Below are positions 24,181 to 33,370 of a stretch of DNA of 64,000 bases, piece after piece (the stretch's first letter is position 1; each line of letters starts with the position of its first letter). Under the pieces are notes generated by a model that made no database searches, was not told where the DNA came from, and saw nothing but the letters and a program-made list of their open reading frames with translations. The stretch lies in the NCBI GenBank assembly GCA_024231695.1, contig JAAEQF010000591.1, positions 1 to 64,000 of the forward strand, written 5' to 3'. The position numbers and the translations under genes are program-made. The DNA comes from FCB group bacterium. Lineage in GTDB: Bacteria; Zixibacteria; MSB-5A5; GN15; JAAZOE01.

Positions 24181-25525
24181 TGCGATATCTTAACTTCAGC
24201 TGTTCGCGGCGATAAAAACCGTCCCGTGCTGCTTCTTGAACCCCAGGTGCAAACTGTGTGCCTGTTTTTGTCTTCAAGGATACACCAGAAGACGGTTCGG
24301 CTTTTGGCGCGAAGTAGTCGTTCCCCTTTATTTGTTTTACAAGTCTCACAGCTTTTTTCGCTGTGCCTCTCGGCCAACCCTTCTCTATTGATGCTAAAGA
24401 ACCTTCCCCCCTCCAATCGTGATTCATAATATATGAGGCTAAACCAACATAGGTTTCAGGTTTATCACCGGGGGTACGCTTTAATGATTCGTCAACTTCT
24501 TTTTTAACTTTTGTATCAAACCAACCAGTATTTCCACCACCGGCGAAAAACCTTGCTGCGTTAGCGGTGTAGTCTGCCATATAGGTTTCGTACAGTTTTT
24601 GCGCCTTTACTTCATCTATCCCGATTGCGTTGCCGTCTGCGTCATATTTTGTCGCAGCTTCATTGGCCCGTTCTCGGTTTTCCTTACTCCCCTTTTGCAT
24701 ATAATCGAGATAAGTCTTGGCGTCCATCCCCCCATCTGACTTAGCACCTTTCCCGCCACCAGACTTAGTATCTTTCGGGACAGGTCTGTTATATTTCGGA
24801 TTCAAACTAGCAAGAATTTTCTGCCCAAATTCTTCCCGACTTCCCGTACCTTCCACGCCGTTCACCCGTGCGCGAACCCCACCATCCGGTAAATATTCTA
24901 TTTCCTCAATACCAAAACCATCGGGTCCAAGAACCTTGTCGATTACACCGTTTACCCGTTTTTCAGTTTGTTTGGGGTCATCGGATAGCCTTGCTTCTTT
25001 GGCTTTATATAACTTAGCCATATCCCCACCTAACATACCAAACAAACCCTCCCTCAACTTTCTTACATTTCCAAGGGAATTGCCACGATTAGCTTTTTCA
25101 TAATGTTCCAACATTTCTTCTGCGCGGATTTCTTCGGCTCGCTGGTCTTTCCCCAAACGGTATTCATCTAAGTCGTCTGCGTATTTCTTGTCTGCTTCTT
25201 GTTCGATAGCACTGCTTTTCGCATCTGAAAGTCTTATTTTGGCATCGGATTCTTTTCTTGCTTGTCCAACTTTGCGCTCTGCAAGAACGTCTTCCATCGT
25301 AGTGCTTCTGCCACCGGAAGGACCGATAGCGCGGGTATCACGCGGGCCACTTTTTGACAGCCCCCCCGAAGTCCCACGGGAACGCCCACGGGACGAGCGG
25401 ACAGTATTCTTGGGAAGGGCGGGAAAACCCGGTCCCCGTAAATATTCTGGCTGAGATTTCTCCCGCATTAGCCGTTCTTTTAAACCTGCGTTATACCCAC
25501 TTGTAAAATCGCTGCCAAGACTCAT
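24173..25525 (-). CDS. Internal virion protein, long helical
   Basis: 450 residues from ATG 25525, five bases after the upstream stop (GTG 25543 is the alternative). Strongly charged and helical, with a Ser/Arg/Gly-rich linker (RSSRGRSRGTSGGLSKSG) and a Gly/Lys linker near 275. No catalytic motif. By gene order (405-aa, 450-aa, 754-aa, 2103-aa) it belongs to the T7 gp14-16-like ejection set of short-tailed phages. Confidence 0.65.
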   Translation of the reverse strand: MSLGSDFTSGYNAGLKERLMREKSQPEYLRGPGFPALPKNTVRSSRGRSRGTSGGLSKSGPRDTRAIGPSGGRSTTMEDVLAERKVGQARKESDAKIRLSDAKSSAIEQEADKKYADDLDEYRLGKDQRAEEIRAEEMLEHYEKANRGNSLGNVRKLREGLFGMLGGDMAKLYKAKEARLSDDPKQTEKRVNGVIDKVLGPDGFGIEEIEYLPDGGVRARVNGVEGTGSREEFGQKILASLNPKYNRPVPKDTKSGGGKGAKSDGGMDAKTYLDYMQKGSKENRERANEAATKYDADGNAIGIDEVKAQKLYETYMADYTANAARFFAGGGNTGWFDTKVKKEVDESLKRTPGDKPETYVGLASYIMNHDWRGEGSLASIEKGWPRGTAKKAVRLVKQIKGNDYFAPKAEPSSGVSLKTKTGTQFAPGVQEAARDGFYRREQLKLRYRND

Positions 25526-25529
25526 GTTT

Positions 25530-26747
25530 TTATCCCAATCCACCGGGGGCTTTCGCCGTCCCGATTGGTGGTTTTAGGCTGTTGATGTCGTCCAATTTAT
25601 ACCCGGAACCTTCCGGGGTGTTGCGCCGTATCGTCGTGTTAGTCGGAGCAGCCGCCCAACCGCCGGGGCTTTGCAGGTAGGACTGAGCCAAGGACATGGG
25701 TTGCTGCATCCCGCCCTGAGACAGAGACATGCCTACCAAACTCGATGCCAAACTACCGTAGGGTGCCGCCATCGTGTTCCCGTAGCCTAAAGCAAGTTGC
25801 CCTTGGTTCTGTGCTATCTGCGCCCGTAGCGCGTCATTTCTGGCGCGGTTCGCGGTTCCCAAAGCGATAACGTCTGCGGCAGACTGCCGGTACTGATTTT
25901 CGCCCCCGGCGATATTCCCCGCAATACTTGCGCCCAAGGACGGGTCGGCCATGCCGTGTAGTTGGGTTAGGTCGGCTTTGTACCGGTCTGACGCCAAGCG
26001 TTCGGCTTCGTTCCCCGCCCAAACACGGTTAAGCGCCATGCCTTGGTCTTGCATTAGGTGCTGATAGTTTGTCGGGTCCAAGCCGTAGGAAGACAGCCGC
26101 CGGTTGATTTCGTCCTGCTGTAACGCCTGTTGCCGCTTAACAGTACCTATCGCCCTTGCTCTCGCTTCGCCTTCATTGTACTGAATAGAGTCCTTGAACT
26201 TCCCATACGCTTCGGCACGTTCTGCCATAGACCTCTGTGCGTCGGCGAGAGAAGACTCTTTCAGACCTGAGAAGTCGGACTTGTACTGTTCGTAGTCCCC
26301 CTGAATTTGGTCGTACAACTGCTGCATTTCGGGGGTCATACGATCACCGGAACCGACAGCCGCATATGCGTCCTGCGAGTTTTGAATGGCGGTATTGAAT
26401 ATCCCCTGAGTGTTCCCCATCTGGGTTTGCCAAGCGCCGAGAAACGTGTTGGCTAGGGCGTCAAGATTACTTGAACCGCCACCCCGCCAAGCGTTCTGAC
26501 CGTACATGGAAGCGGATTGACCTGCGGTACGGCGTGCGGAGTCAAGGTTGAACTGGGCAGTTTCAGCAGCTAAAGTCCCTTGCAGTTGCCGTTGCAGACC
26601 CGGTGTCATGACAGGCTGCACTAGCTTAGCCATCTCCGTGTTGCCACGGCTTAGATGCCCTTGGTATCGGTTCCAGTTGTTCAGTTCCCGCTGGTTCTTT
26701 GCGTATCGTTCGTCAGCGGCTCGTTGTAGCACAGTCGCTACACCCAT
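25530..26747 (-). CDS. Internal virion protein, Gln/Ala-rich helical
   Basis: 405 residues. Low hydrophobicity, with long Gln/Asn/Ala-rich helices (LQRQLQGTLAAETAQFNLDS) and a Gly/Met/Gln-rich C-terminal region (GMSLSQGGMQQPMSLAQSY). It is the first gene of the ejection set after the tail genes and overlaps the tail gene by one base. Position and composition recall gp14-like proteins; no direct homology is claimed. Confidence 0.65.
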   Translation of the reverse strand: MGVATVLQRAADERYAKNQRELNNWNRYQGHLSRGNTEMAKLVQPVMTPGLQRQLQGTLAAETAQFNLDSARRTAGQSASMYGQNAWRGGGSSNLDALANTFLGAWQTQMGNTQGIFNTAIQNSQDAYAAVGSGDRMTPEMQQLYDQIQGDYEQYKSDFSGLKESSLADAQRSMAERAEAYGKFKDSIQYNEGEARARAIGTVKRQQALQQDEINRRLSSYGLDPTNYQHLMQDQGMALNRVWAGNEAERLASDRYKADLTQLHGMADPSLGASIAGNIAGGENQYRQSAADVIALGTANRARNDALRAQIAQNQGQLALGYGNTMAAPYGSLASSLVGMSLSQGGMQQPMSLAQSYLQSPGGWAAAPTNTTIRRNTPEGSGYKLDDINSLKPPIGTAKAPGGLG

Positions 26748-27262
26748 TATTTACCCCCCATCAACTCCCGCATAGTACTTGCAACGTCCACTTTTTTTAT
26801 TTCCACGTTGCTTTCTATCTGTATTTCCCAGGTCTTGGCCCGATACCCTGTTTCAAACCGGAACGGCTTTTCGTTGTAGACCGTTACCGTGTCTTTCAAT
26901 TCGCCGTCACCGTACAATTTTAATGAGAGACTTTGGCTTCCGCTGTAGGTAGGTTCGTCCGGTACGACTTCCAGGATATCCCCGGCGATAGCGAAAGTAG
27001 CAAAGCAGAACCCACCGCCTAACGCACCCCCGCAATCGTCTACAAGTCCGGAACTTATCTTGTCCCGGTTTCTCGCAAGCGTGTCGTTACGGGTGTCCAG
27101 CAGGGTTTGGTGAGCAGCGAAATCGCCTTCCACAAACGTTACCTGCCCGACAGCGATAGTGCTTCGGGAGTTCCCAATGAACTTTCCGGACTCCCAAACC
27201 GCATTTGCAAATTTAGAATCCGAATCGCCTTCCCATTCGTAGATGTAATTGTAACGGCTCAT
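26747..27262 (-). CDS. Tail protein
   Basis: 171 residues. The C-terminal segment LKLYGDGELKDTVTVYNEKP then FRFETGYRAKTWEIQIESN is a conserved block of short-tail phage tail proteins that sit between the large tail protein and internal proteins. A beta-rich fold is expected. Overlaps both neighbours by one base. Confidence 0.7.
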   Translation of the reverse strand: MSRYNYIYEWEGDSDSKFANAVWESGKFIGNSRSTIAVGQVTFVEGDFAAHQTLLDTRNDTLARNRDKISSGLVDDCGGALGGGFCFATFAIAGDILEVVPDEPTYSGSQSLSLKLYGDGELKDTVTVYNEKPFRFETGYRAKTWEIQIESNVEIKKVDVASTMRELMGGK

Positions 27263-27633
27263 TAGGCTTCAAAGCCGAATAGACGCACCCGACAAGTAGC
27301 TACTTCGTCTGTAGCACCCGTTTGCACCCCGAACACAGAACCGGCGGTAGGCATAACAAACACGGAGTTATTGTTTGTCAAGACTACGTTCATTGATGTG
27401 GCCGTGATACCGGTTGCAGACTTTCCAGTAGCCCAAGAAGTGCAACTATCTCCAACCCCGAAGTCCAATTTTGCCGTTGCAGCAGCAGCAGAAAAACTGT
27501 CCGCAATAGCGAAAACCGGGTACATCTCTTTGCCAGTACTCACGGTGTATAGCGTGTTTTTTGCTGTGGCCGACAAGGTAACAGCCGTAATCGTACCTAA
27601 CAGTTGTATTCCTTTTTCTTTTAATAGCGACAT
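27262..27633 (-). CDS. Small virion protein
   Basis: 123 residues from ATG 27633; a longer in-frame reading to 27789 would overlap the previous gene in another frame. Ser/Thr/Ala-rich beta composition with a repeated TATSMNVVLTNN-like pattern, ending FGFEA. Likely tail or surface decoration. Confidence 0.6.
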   Translation of the reverse strand: MSLLKEKGIQLLGTITAVTLSATAKNTLYTVSTGKEMYPVFAIADSFSAAAATAKLDFGVGDSCTSWATGKSATGITATSMNVVLTNNNSVFVMPTAGSVFGVQTGATDEVATCRVRLFGFEA

Positions 27634-27634
27634 A

Positions 27635-27826
27635 CTAACTCCAAATTGGGTAGCCGTTGGCTGTGACGATACAACCGCCTTCGTCAACGACAAGGTTGTT
27701 AAGATACTCCATGAAATTTGAAACCGTGATACTCTTACTTGTCGCGGACGAAACAATGTATAAAACGTCCGTAGCGGAAGGGGCATCACCCACGGCAGTC
27801 AAGTCGGAAACTTTTGAATCAGCCAT
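27635..27826 (-). CDS. Short virion connector protein
   Basis: 63 residues opening MADSKVSDLTAVGDAPSATD and continuing VLYIVSSATSKSITVSNFMEYL. This is the short N-terminal module that starts many phage fibre and baseplate proteins, here standing alone. The stop is followed directly by the next start. Confidence 0.65.
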   Translation of the reverse strand: MADSKVSDLTAVGDAPSATDVLYIVSSATSKSITVSNFMEYLNNLVVDEGGCIVTANGYPIWS

Positions 27827-29476
27827 TTATTCCATCCACAAATAGTTGCCGTCTTCAGCCAGGATTAGATTGGTTCTGGACGAGTGCGGGGTTCCAGATT
27901 CCTGTAGAAGAACGGATTCGAAAAAATACACCCGGTACAGTTTACCGGATGTCGGCTCCACATAGGCGGCACTCGTGCGGGTGGTAAGCCTTGTAATCAC
28001 CCCTGTTAGAAGGTCTATGTTTAAACCGCCGTAAGTCCCAGACAATACACCCTTTTCGCTTGTCGGACTCGATTCGTAAAATAGAATGTATTTGTCGTCG
28101 TAAACAACGCCCTGCATGGAACTGGGAAGCAAGGCGCTCCACGCTTCCTTGTCGTAGTAGCCGTCTGTAATCAGCGCGGTTTCCCCCGAACTCGCAATCC
28201 GCACAACGCCGTTAGTCGTAGCGTATAAAGCCGTTTCCCGCCAAGTAGCCATTGAACGCTTACTCACGCACGGGTAGGGTTCGGGTAGTTCTTGCGGGGC
28301 AGACATTGACCCCGGATGCGAACCGTAGATTAAATAGGGGAAGTCGTTTGTGGCAACAACTAGCGTATGCCCTATCCCCGCCATTGCTACCGGTGTACCG
28401 CCGATGGTCGTCCGGTACTTTACCGGCCATGCATGAGGCAAGTTCGGTTCGCAGAAATAGATGTCTTTTTTTGAAGTCCCCGCGAAAAAGTTGCCAAGGG
28501 AAGTAATGTTCGCCAAGTCAACCGGGGGTGCGGCGTAGTCGCTACTTGGTAACACTGTGGATAGGTCTTCATCAACTACATCGTCTGTTATGGTGTTCGA
28601 ACTCCCTTCTTTAACAAATTGGTACGCCGCAGAATCAGAACTTGTGTTCGAACGATATAACCGTATTGTTACAGACGGAGATGCGACAGCTATAATGTCC
28701 CATTCCACGCATTCCCAAGTTACCGTACCGTCAACGCGGGTTGTCCCGACTTCGCTGTAATCTGACCAACTTCCCGGGTCGCCCGCTGACGACGTACCGG
28801 CGACAATGCACTTGTACACTCCGTTCCCGTCACCAGCACCACCCCAGCCGCCGGGTACAATCCAGTTGTCGGTAGTGTAAGCGAAACTATTTTGCCGGTC
28901 CATTTTCAGGCTTTCCATAACTACTTCATCGCCATCTTGGTGGTCTATGGCGGCAGACACAGGGCTTGGACCGGACTCTTCCCCCCATGATGTGACTATT
29001 GTGTAAACGTACACAACTTGTCTTACATCTCCACTCCCGCCGCCGTTATTTGCGTTCAGCGTAGGTGTCCAGGTAGGAGTGAACGATTCAATAGGGTAAG
29101 ACTTTTTGGGCATTTCGTCAGCGCCGGAAGTGGTCCCTTCAGTGGAACCCACCCCGGTTGTTGCATCGCTGTACCGGGTTTTTTTAGGGTAGCCGTCACC
29201 AGTAAAATATAGTTTATAAGTGGTATCACCGGCTACCGGGCCTTCCACAACGTCAACGTCATCGCCCCATTGCAGCCAATGCCCAGACCGGTAATAAAAA
29301 ATAGTGTCTACGTCCGCACCGCCGGTTAGAGCGTAAACGTTGTCTTCAGCATCAAACGCACGAAGGCTACCCCGGTGCAGTTTGCAATCATCGGCAGTCT
29401 GCGCTTCGTCCGGGTTCAACAGGTGCGGGGACCGGGCGGGGCGAAGACCTTTAAAATCTGTAAAAGAAAGTTTCAT
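27827..29476 (-). CDS. Large tail protein of short-tailed phage type
   Basis: 549 residues, beta-rich. A fibronectin-like part (VVYVYTIVTSWGEESGPSPV) is followed by FCEPNLPHAWPVKYRTTIGG, GHTLVVATNDFPYLIYG and EPYPCVSKRSMATWRETALY, blocks shared by the tail tubular or nozzle proteins of many podoviruses. It probably forms the distal tail tube above the ejection proteins. Next to small virion genes on both sides. Confidence 0.75.
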   Translation of the reverse strand: MKLSFTDFKGLRPARSPHLLNPDEAQTADDCKLHRGSLRAFDAEDNVYALTGGADVDTIFYYRSGHWLQWGDDVDVVEGPVAGDTTYKLYFTGDGYPKKTRYSDATTGVGSTEGTTSGADEMPKKSYPIESFTPTWTPTLNANNGGGSGDVRQVVYVYTIVTSWGEESGPSPVSAAIDHQDGDEVVMESLKMDRQNSFAYTTDNWIVPGGWGGAGDGNGVYKCIVAGTSSAGDPGSWSDYSEVGTTRVDGTVTWECVEWDIIAVASPSVTIRLYRSNTSSDSAAYQFVKEGSSNTITDDVVDEDLSTVLPSSDYAAPPVDLANITSLGNFFAGTSKKDIYFCEPNLPHAWPVKYRTTIGGTPVAMAGIGHTLVVATNDFPYLIYGSHPGSMSAPQELPEPYPCVSKRSMATWRETALYATTNGVVRIASSGETALITDGYYDKEAWSALLPSSMQGVVYDDKYILFYESSPTSEKGVLSGTYGGLNIDLLTGVITRLTTRTSAAYVEPTSGKLYRVYFFESVLLQESGTPHSSRTNLILAEDGNYLWME

Positions 29477-29920
29477 TTAGGTGCAGGTCGCCACCCAGGT
29501 TGTCCCGGTGGCAGACGTAGATTTGTACCATTTAGTCGCAGTGCTGTCGTACCGGTTCTCTCCGAAATAAGTCGATGCGTCCGTAGTGGAAGCAAGTGCC
29601 GTGTAATCCCCCATCTGATAAAATGCTTCCCAGTTTGTAGCCGTTATCGCTTGATAAATTACAGACCCCCGTGGGAACGTCGTTGCGGTAGAACCGTCCT
29701 GCCCCCGCTGAACGTCCAGACCATCGGCAGCACTACTGTTCGTAATGCTCACCTTGATAATTTCACGCGAATTTGCGTTACGCAAAACAGCGAACATATC
29801 ACCGGTAGCGGCAGCAAGAAAATCCCCGTAGTCCCCTTCGTCAATCGAGACAGTCGTGGCGGCAGAAGTAACTGCTGCTGATAATCGACTCCGAGCGTTG
29901 TTTGTGTATTTAATCGCCAT
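29477..29920 (-). CDS. Virion protein, paralogue of the upstream gene (copy B)
   Basis: 147 residues from ATG 29920, overlapping the previous stop as TAATG. N-terminus MAIKYTNNARSRLSAAVTSA and C-terminus TYFGENRYDSTATKWYKSTS are nearly the same as in the neighbour at 29920-30372, while the centre differs. Tail or decoration protein with a small C-terminal sheet (inference). Confidence 0.7.
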   Translation of the reverse strand: MAIKYTNNARSRLSAAVTSAATTVSIDEGDYGDFLAAATGDMFAVLRNANSREIIKVSITNSSAADGLDVQRGQDGSTATTFPRGSVIYQAITATNWEAFYQMGDYTALASTTDASTYFGENRYDSTATKWYKSTSATGTTWVATCT

Positions 29921-30372
29921 TATGTACAGAGTACCACCCAAGTGGTCCCGGTGGCGCTTGTGGATTTATACCATTTGGTTGCAGAACTATCGTACCGTTC
30001 TTCTCCGAAATAAGTTGCGTTCCCGGTAGGGGTTGTAGTGCAAGTGATGTAACTCCCTTTTTGAAGGAAAACGTCCATCACAGTCGCAGGTAGCAGGAGT
30101 TTGGCGTAAGCGGAAGTCGAAAATGCCTGGGCGCTTGTGCTTTCCTGCCCGCGAGTGAGCGAACCGATAGAAGTCGCACTTGCAGCGTGACTCGCGCAAA
30201 CTACCCATTCGTAATCGCTGCCTTCCGAGATATGAACGTAGAACGCTTCGGAAGCACTCAGGGCCGGGAATTCTTCCGCGTCAGCGGTAGCCAATGTGAA
30301 CGTAGTCGCAACGGCGGTAATACTCGCCGCTAAGTACCCTTCCGCGTTGTTGGCGAATTTGTATACCGTCAT
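29920..30372 (-). CDS. Virion protein, paralogue of the downstream gene (copy A)
   Basis: 150 residues, opening MTVYKFANNAEGYLAASITA and ending with the same TYFGE-RYDS-ATKWYKSTSATG block as the next gene. The pair arose by tandem duplication, and the shared C-terminus is conserved at the DNA level around 29.49 and 29.95 kb. Confidence 0.7.
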   Translation of the reverse strand: MTVYKFANNAEGYLAASITAVATTFTLATADAEEFPALSASEAFYVHISEGSDYEWVVCASHAASATSIGSLTRGQESTSAQAFSTSAYAKLLLPATVMDVFLQKGSYITCTTTPTGNATYFGEERYDSSATKWYKSTSATGTTWVVLCT

Positions 30373-31013
30373 TTGCTATCTTCTTCCTTTGTCACGCCCA
30401 GGATTTGCAGAAATCTCTTATAGTGAATCTCAGCCTTGGCGGCGTTCCCAGACAGATCGGTATCGTCATCGAACGCCATGTACAGTATCCCGTCCACAAT
30501 CGCACTCGCGTACCTATCGGACAACGGGATAGTCTCCACTTCCCAATCACCGGCAGCATCGTAAGCGGGAAGCGGGGGTACTTTGCTCATCTCCACTTCT
30601 ATCTGCTGCGTACCGTCGTTCGGCGGGTAGACGTAGAATCGCCCCTGTTCGTCCGCTCTCATGACGTTCTGGACTACCCCCGTGGAAGTGTCTGAAGCAA
30701 AATCCGGGTAGCATTGCCGCATAACGTCCAAGTCCCCGAAAGTAATCGCGGACGAAGCGGTTGTGCCGGTAGTCGCCATATTCCGAATAGGCCGGACTAT
30801 ATCGATACAGTCGGCAGGAACCATTTGCTTGGTTCCAGAAATCAGCCGGATGTTTTCGACAATTATGTACGATTCAGGCACCAGAGCGATTATCTTGCGT
30901 AGGGTCTGAGCGCCCAATCGTAACAATTCGGCTTGGCTCCATTGGTCGTTGCCTTCATCGGAAAGTTTTTTCTCGGCTATATCGAGAACTGTACCCCAGG
31001 TTAGATTGCTCAT
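30369..31013 (-). CDS. Head-tail adaptor-like protein (DUF6682-like)
   Basis: 214 residues. The pattern WSQAELLRLGAQTLRKIIAL, then LISGTKQMVPADCIDIVRPI and a RNMATTG segment, resembles DUF6682-type phage adaptor/tail proteins; the C-terminus is a helix-rich YASAIVDGILYMAFDDD block. Probably connects portal and tail. Confidence 0.7.
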   Translation of the reverse strand: MSNLTWGTVLDIAEKKLSDEGNDQWSQAELLRLGAQTLRKIIALVPESYIIVENIRLISGTKQMVPADCIDIVRPIRNMATTGTTASSAITFGDLDVMRQCYPDFASDTSTGVVQNVMRADEQGRFYVYPPNDGTQQIEVEMSKVPPLPAYDAAGDWEVETIPLSDRYASAIVDGILYMAFDDDTDLSGNAAKAEIHYKRFLQILGVTKEEDSK

Positions 31014-31020
31014 TTATAAC

Positions 31021-31671
31021 CTACGTTGTTTGGTTGAAATGGCCGAATATGCAAATAGTGCCACCAGCACGGTTGTTGTGGATGTTGACCGCACCGCTGG
31101 AATAAATAACGCAAATACTGTTTGCTACTGCGCTGTTGTTCGCCGAAACGTTGGGGGATGTTAAGTCGGTACAGGCAGACAGCATGATTTCAGTCCCCGG
31201 CACTAGCCATCCACCAGTACCGGGACAGCGCCAATGCCCGTATTCGAATGTCGTGTTACCGTTCCCGTAGATAAACGAACCCCAGTTCGGCGCTCCCGTG
31301 GGGAGCTCTATTTGGTCAGTACCATCTGTGGCAGCGTTCGACCCAATTTGCCCAGAGTAAATATAGGTGGGCGTACTCCACGATTTGTTCGTGCCCGAAA
31401 ACGCTTCTACCGAAAGGGCGGGGTCTTCTCGCTTTACCCGGAAAGAGCCGTCCTTGGTTTGGTCGCCGAAACAAATCTTTCCCGTCGCGCCCACATTGAT
31501 TATTTTGTATTTGTTCGGGTCTTTCAGGTCGTCGTCTATATCTGTGTAACTTTGGTGGGCGTCATCGGAATCGTAATAACCCTGAGAAATCTCGTACCCT
31601 TCTTTTAACGCTTTTTGTACGTTAAGGGTGGATTTCTTGGTAACGTCCGGTATGGCAGGGTAAGTGGGCAT
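31021..31671 (-). CDS. Virion protein, tandem paralogue (copy B)
   Basis: 216 residues starting MPTYPAIPDVTKKSTLNVQK and ending FGHFNQTT; about half of its positions are identical to the gene just upstream (31675-32355). Central TGAPNWGSF and YGHWRCPGTGGWLVPG blocks are shared too. Beta-rich, likely a fibre or decoration protein. Confidence 0.7.
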   Translation of the reverse strand: MPTYPAIPDVTKKSTLNVQKALKEGYEISQGYYDSDDAHQSYTDIDDDLKDPNKYKIINVGATGKICFGDQTKDGSFRVKREDPALSVEAFSGTNKSWSTPTYIYSGQIGSNAATDGTDQIELPTGAPNWGSFIYGNGNTTFEYGHWRCPGTGGWLVPGTEIMLSACTDLTSPNVSANNSAVANSICVIYSSGAVNIHNNRAGGTICIFGHFNQTT

Positions 31672-31674
31672 CGT

Positions 31675-32355
31675 TTACGTTGTTTGGTTGAAATGTCCTT
31701 GTATATAAATGGTTCCACCCGTAGGGTATCCGTTACGGAATCTAACAGAGCCGTCAACCCAATAAACGTGTATATACCCCGTTGCAATCCCTATTGGGCG
31801 GAAAAAAGCGCCAGAGTTCCAAGCTACGCCCGTGCTTGTTAGGTCTGTGCATGTCGCCATGTGAATTTCTTCCCCAGCCCAACCCCAACCTCCAGTACCC
31901 GGAGTATGCCAATACCCGTACTCCCAAGAAGTCGCGCCGTTACCCCATGTGAAAGAACCCCAGTTCGGCGCGCCCGTGGGTGTTTGAAATTCTTCCGACC
32001 CGTCCGTAACGCTGTTACCACCAAGATACCCGGTGTATTGCCAGAGAACATCGTCCCAATCCGCGAACCGTTTCTTTTGTATGGTAAACGATTCTCCAAA
32101 AGTATGGGTTTCTCTTTTTATGCGCCAGGGCTGTGTGCTGCTCTCGGCAGCGAAACGGACTCTCCCGCCCTTCCCGATATTGACAACCGTGTGTTTGGTC
32201 GGGTCTTGCAGGTCTTCGTCAACGTTCGTAAAGCTTTGATGAGTATCGTCCGAATCGTAGTACCCCCGCGAAATCTCGTATCCTTCCTTCAACGCTCTGT
32301 GAACGTTTAGGACAGACTTATTGGTAACGTCTGGGATAGCAGGGTAGGTCGGCAT
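31675..32355 (-). CDS. Virion protein, tandem paralogue (copy A)
   Basis: 226 residues starting MPTYPAIPDVTNKSVLNVHR and ending QGHFNQTT. The N-terminal 60 residues are almost the same as copy B, the middle has diverged (Trp-rich WEYGYWHTPGTGGWGWAG). Such pairs let a virion carry two related outer domains on the same base. Confidence 0.7.
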   Translation of the reverse strand: MPTYPAIPDVTNKSVLNVHRALKEGYEISRGYYDSDDTHQSFTNVDEDLQDPTKHTVVNIGKGGRVRFAAESSTQPWRIKRETHTFGESFTIQKKRFADWDDVLWQYTGYLGGNSVTDGSEEFQTPTGAPNWGSFTWGNGATSWEYGYWHTPGTGGWGWAGEEIHMATCTDLTSTGVAWNSGAFFRPIGIATGYIHVYWVDGSVRFRNGYPTGGTIYIQGHFNQTT

Positions 32356-32984
32356 TATCTGGGCCTTAGAAGAAACGAGCTTTGCATAACGCTGTAATCA
32401 GTCTCTTTAATGGTCGCAGCCTTGTCCCGACCGTCTTCGTACTTTTCCCGGTAGTGTTCGGATAGGTTAGGGTCGAACCAAGGGGCAGAAGGTATATCGT
32501 ACAATTTCTCTCTCGCGCCCCAGGTAATTACCTGCCAATGGTCGTCCCAAAGGAAATCTTCTACAGTCGTCGCCGATTCGGTCGGCATAATAACCGGCCA
32601 AACAGCCAGAGCGCTAGCGTCATCGGCAGCAGGAGTGGGATAGGTGTTAAGATTGCGGCTGCTATCAACGTAGTAATGGGTCGGTTCGCTTTCACCTTCC
32701 CCCCGCCAACCGTAACGGTTTTCGTTTAGGTATTCTACGGACGTAGGGTCCAAAGGGTTGTTGTTCAGTTCCACATGGTCTACCCCCGCGATGTCCCCCT
32801 GAGTGGCAGTCAGAGCGTACTCACTCGTACCGTCCACAAGGGAAATAGCGGTTATCGCCACCGTCCAAAGCCCGGTTTCCCGGCAAAAGTCCCGTAGCGT
32901 TTCGATTAACGCTTCCTTCATGACGGGGTAGGGAACGTCGGCAATCCCGATTTTTCTATACCATTCCGATATGTTAGTTGCCAT
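32355..32984 (-). CDS. Adaptor/tail-tube-like protein
   Basis: 209 residues. It opens MATNISEWYRKIGIADVPYP with ALIETLRDFCRETGLWTVAI following, the helix-then-beta form of head completion or tail adaptor proteins similar in outline to 30369-31013. It overlaps both neighbours by one base. Confidence 0.65.
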   Translation of the reverse strand: MATNISEWYRKIGIADVPYPVMKEALIETLRDFCRETGLWTVAITAISLVDGTSEYALTATQGDIAGVDHVELNNNPLDPTSVEYLNENRYGWRGEGESEPTHYYVDSSRNLNTYPTPAADDASALAVWPVIMPTESATTVEDFLWDDHWQVITWGAREKLYDIPSAPWFDPNLSEHYREKYEDGRDKAATIKETDYSVMQSSFLLRPR

Positions 32985-33370
32985 TAGACCTCTACAGTAC
33001 GGTATTCCCTTTCAGAGTTCTTGTCGTTCCAGAACGCTGGTCCCCCGCCCCATGAAACCGCGTAGAAATATAGCCACGCTGCGGCAGAACGCATACTACG
33101 GAGAATACCTGAACGGGTTCGCGCCCGAACAATTCTGAGCATGTTATTGCGGAAGGTTTCGTCAGCTTCGCGCCGGTCGTCTTCCGTTTCGCCAAAATGG
33201 TACATTACATCATGGATTTCGCACGCAGGGCGCACTGACACCCAGAGAAGGAAATCCGGTACGACCTTTTCTGCCCACCCGCTACCGGGGCCGCACCCGT
33301 GAGCGATTTTCTCTATTTCTTCGCGGGTCATGCGCCAGTATGCTGCCGGTGCCCAAAGTTTGATTTTCAT
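32984..33370 (-). CDS. Phospholipase A2-like virion-region protein
   Basis: 128 residues. HGCGPGSG (25-31) resembles a Ca-binding loop, and ACEIHDVMYHFG (49-60) resembles the CCxxHDxCY catalytic helix with a His53-Asp54 dyad, followed by the acidic DDRREADETF near 64-73. It has the order of motifs of minimal PLA2 folds. A lytic role on host membranes during entry is inferred, since it lies among tail and adaptor genes. The second cysteines of classic PLA2 are missing, so activity is uncertain. Confidence 0.6.
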   Translation of the reverse strand: MKIKLWAPAAYWRMTREEIEKIAHGCGPGSGWAEKVVPDFLLWVSVRPACEIHDVMYHFGETEDDRREADETFRNNMLRIVRARTRSGILRSMRSAAAWLYFYAVSWGGGPAFWNDKNSEREYRTVEV

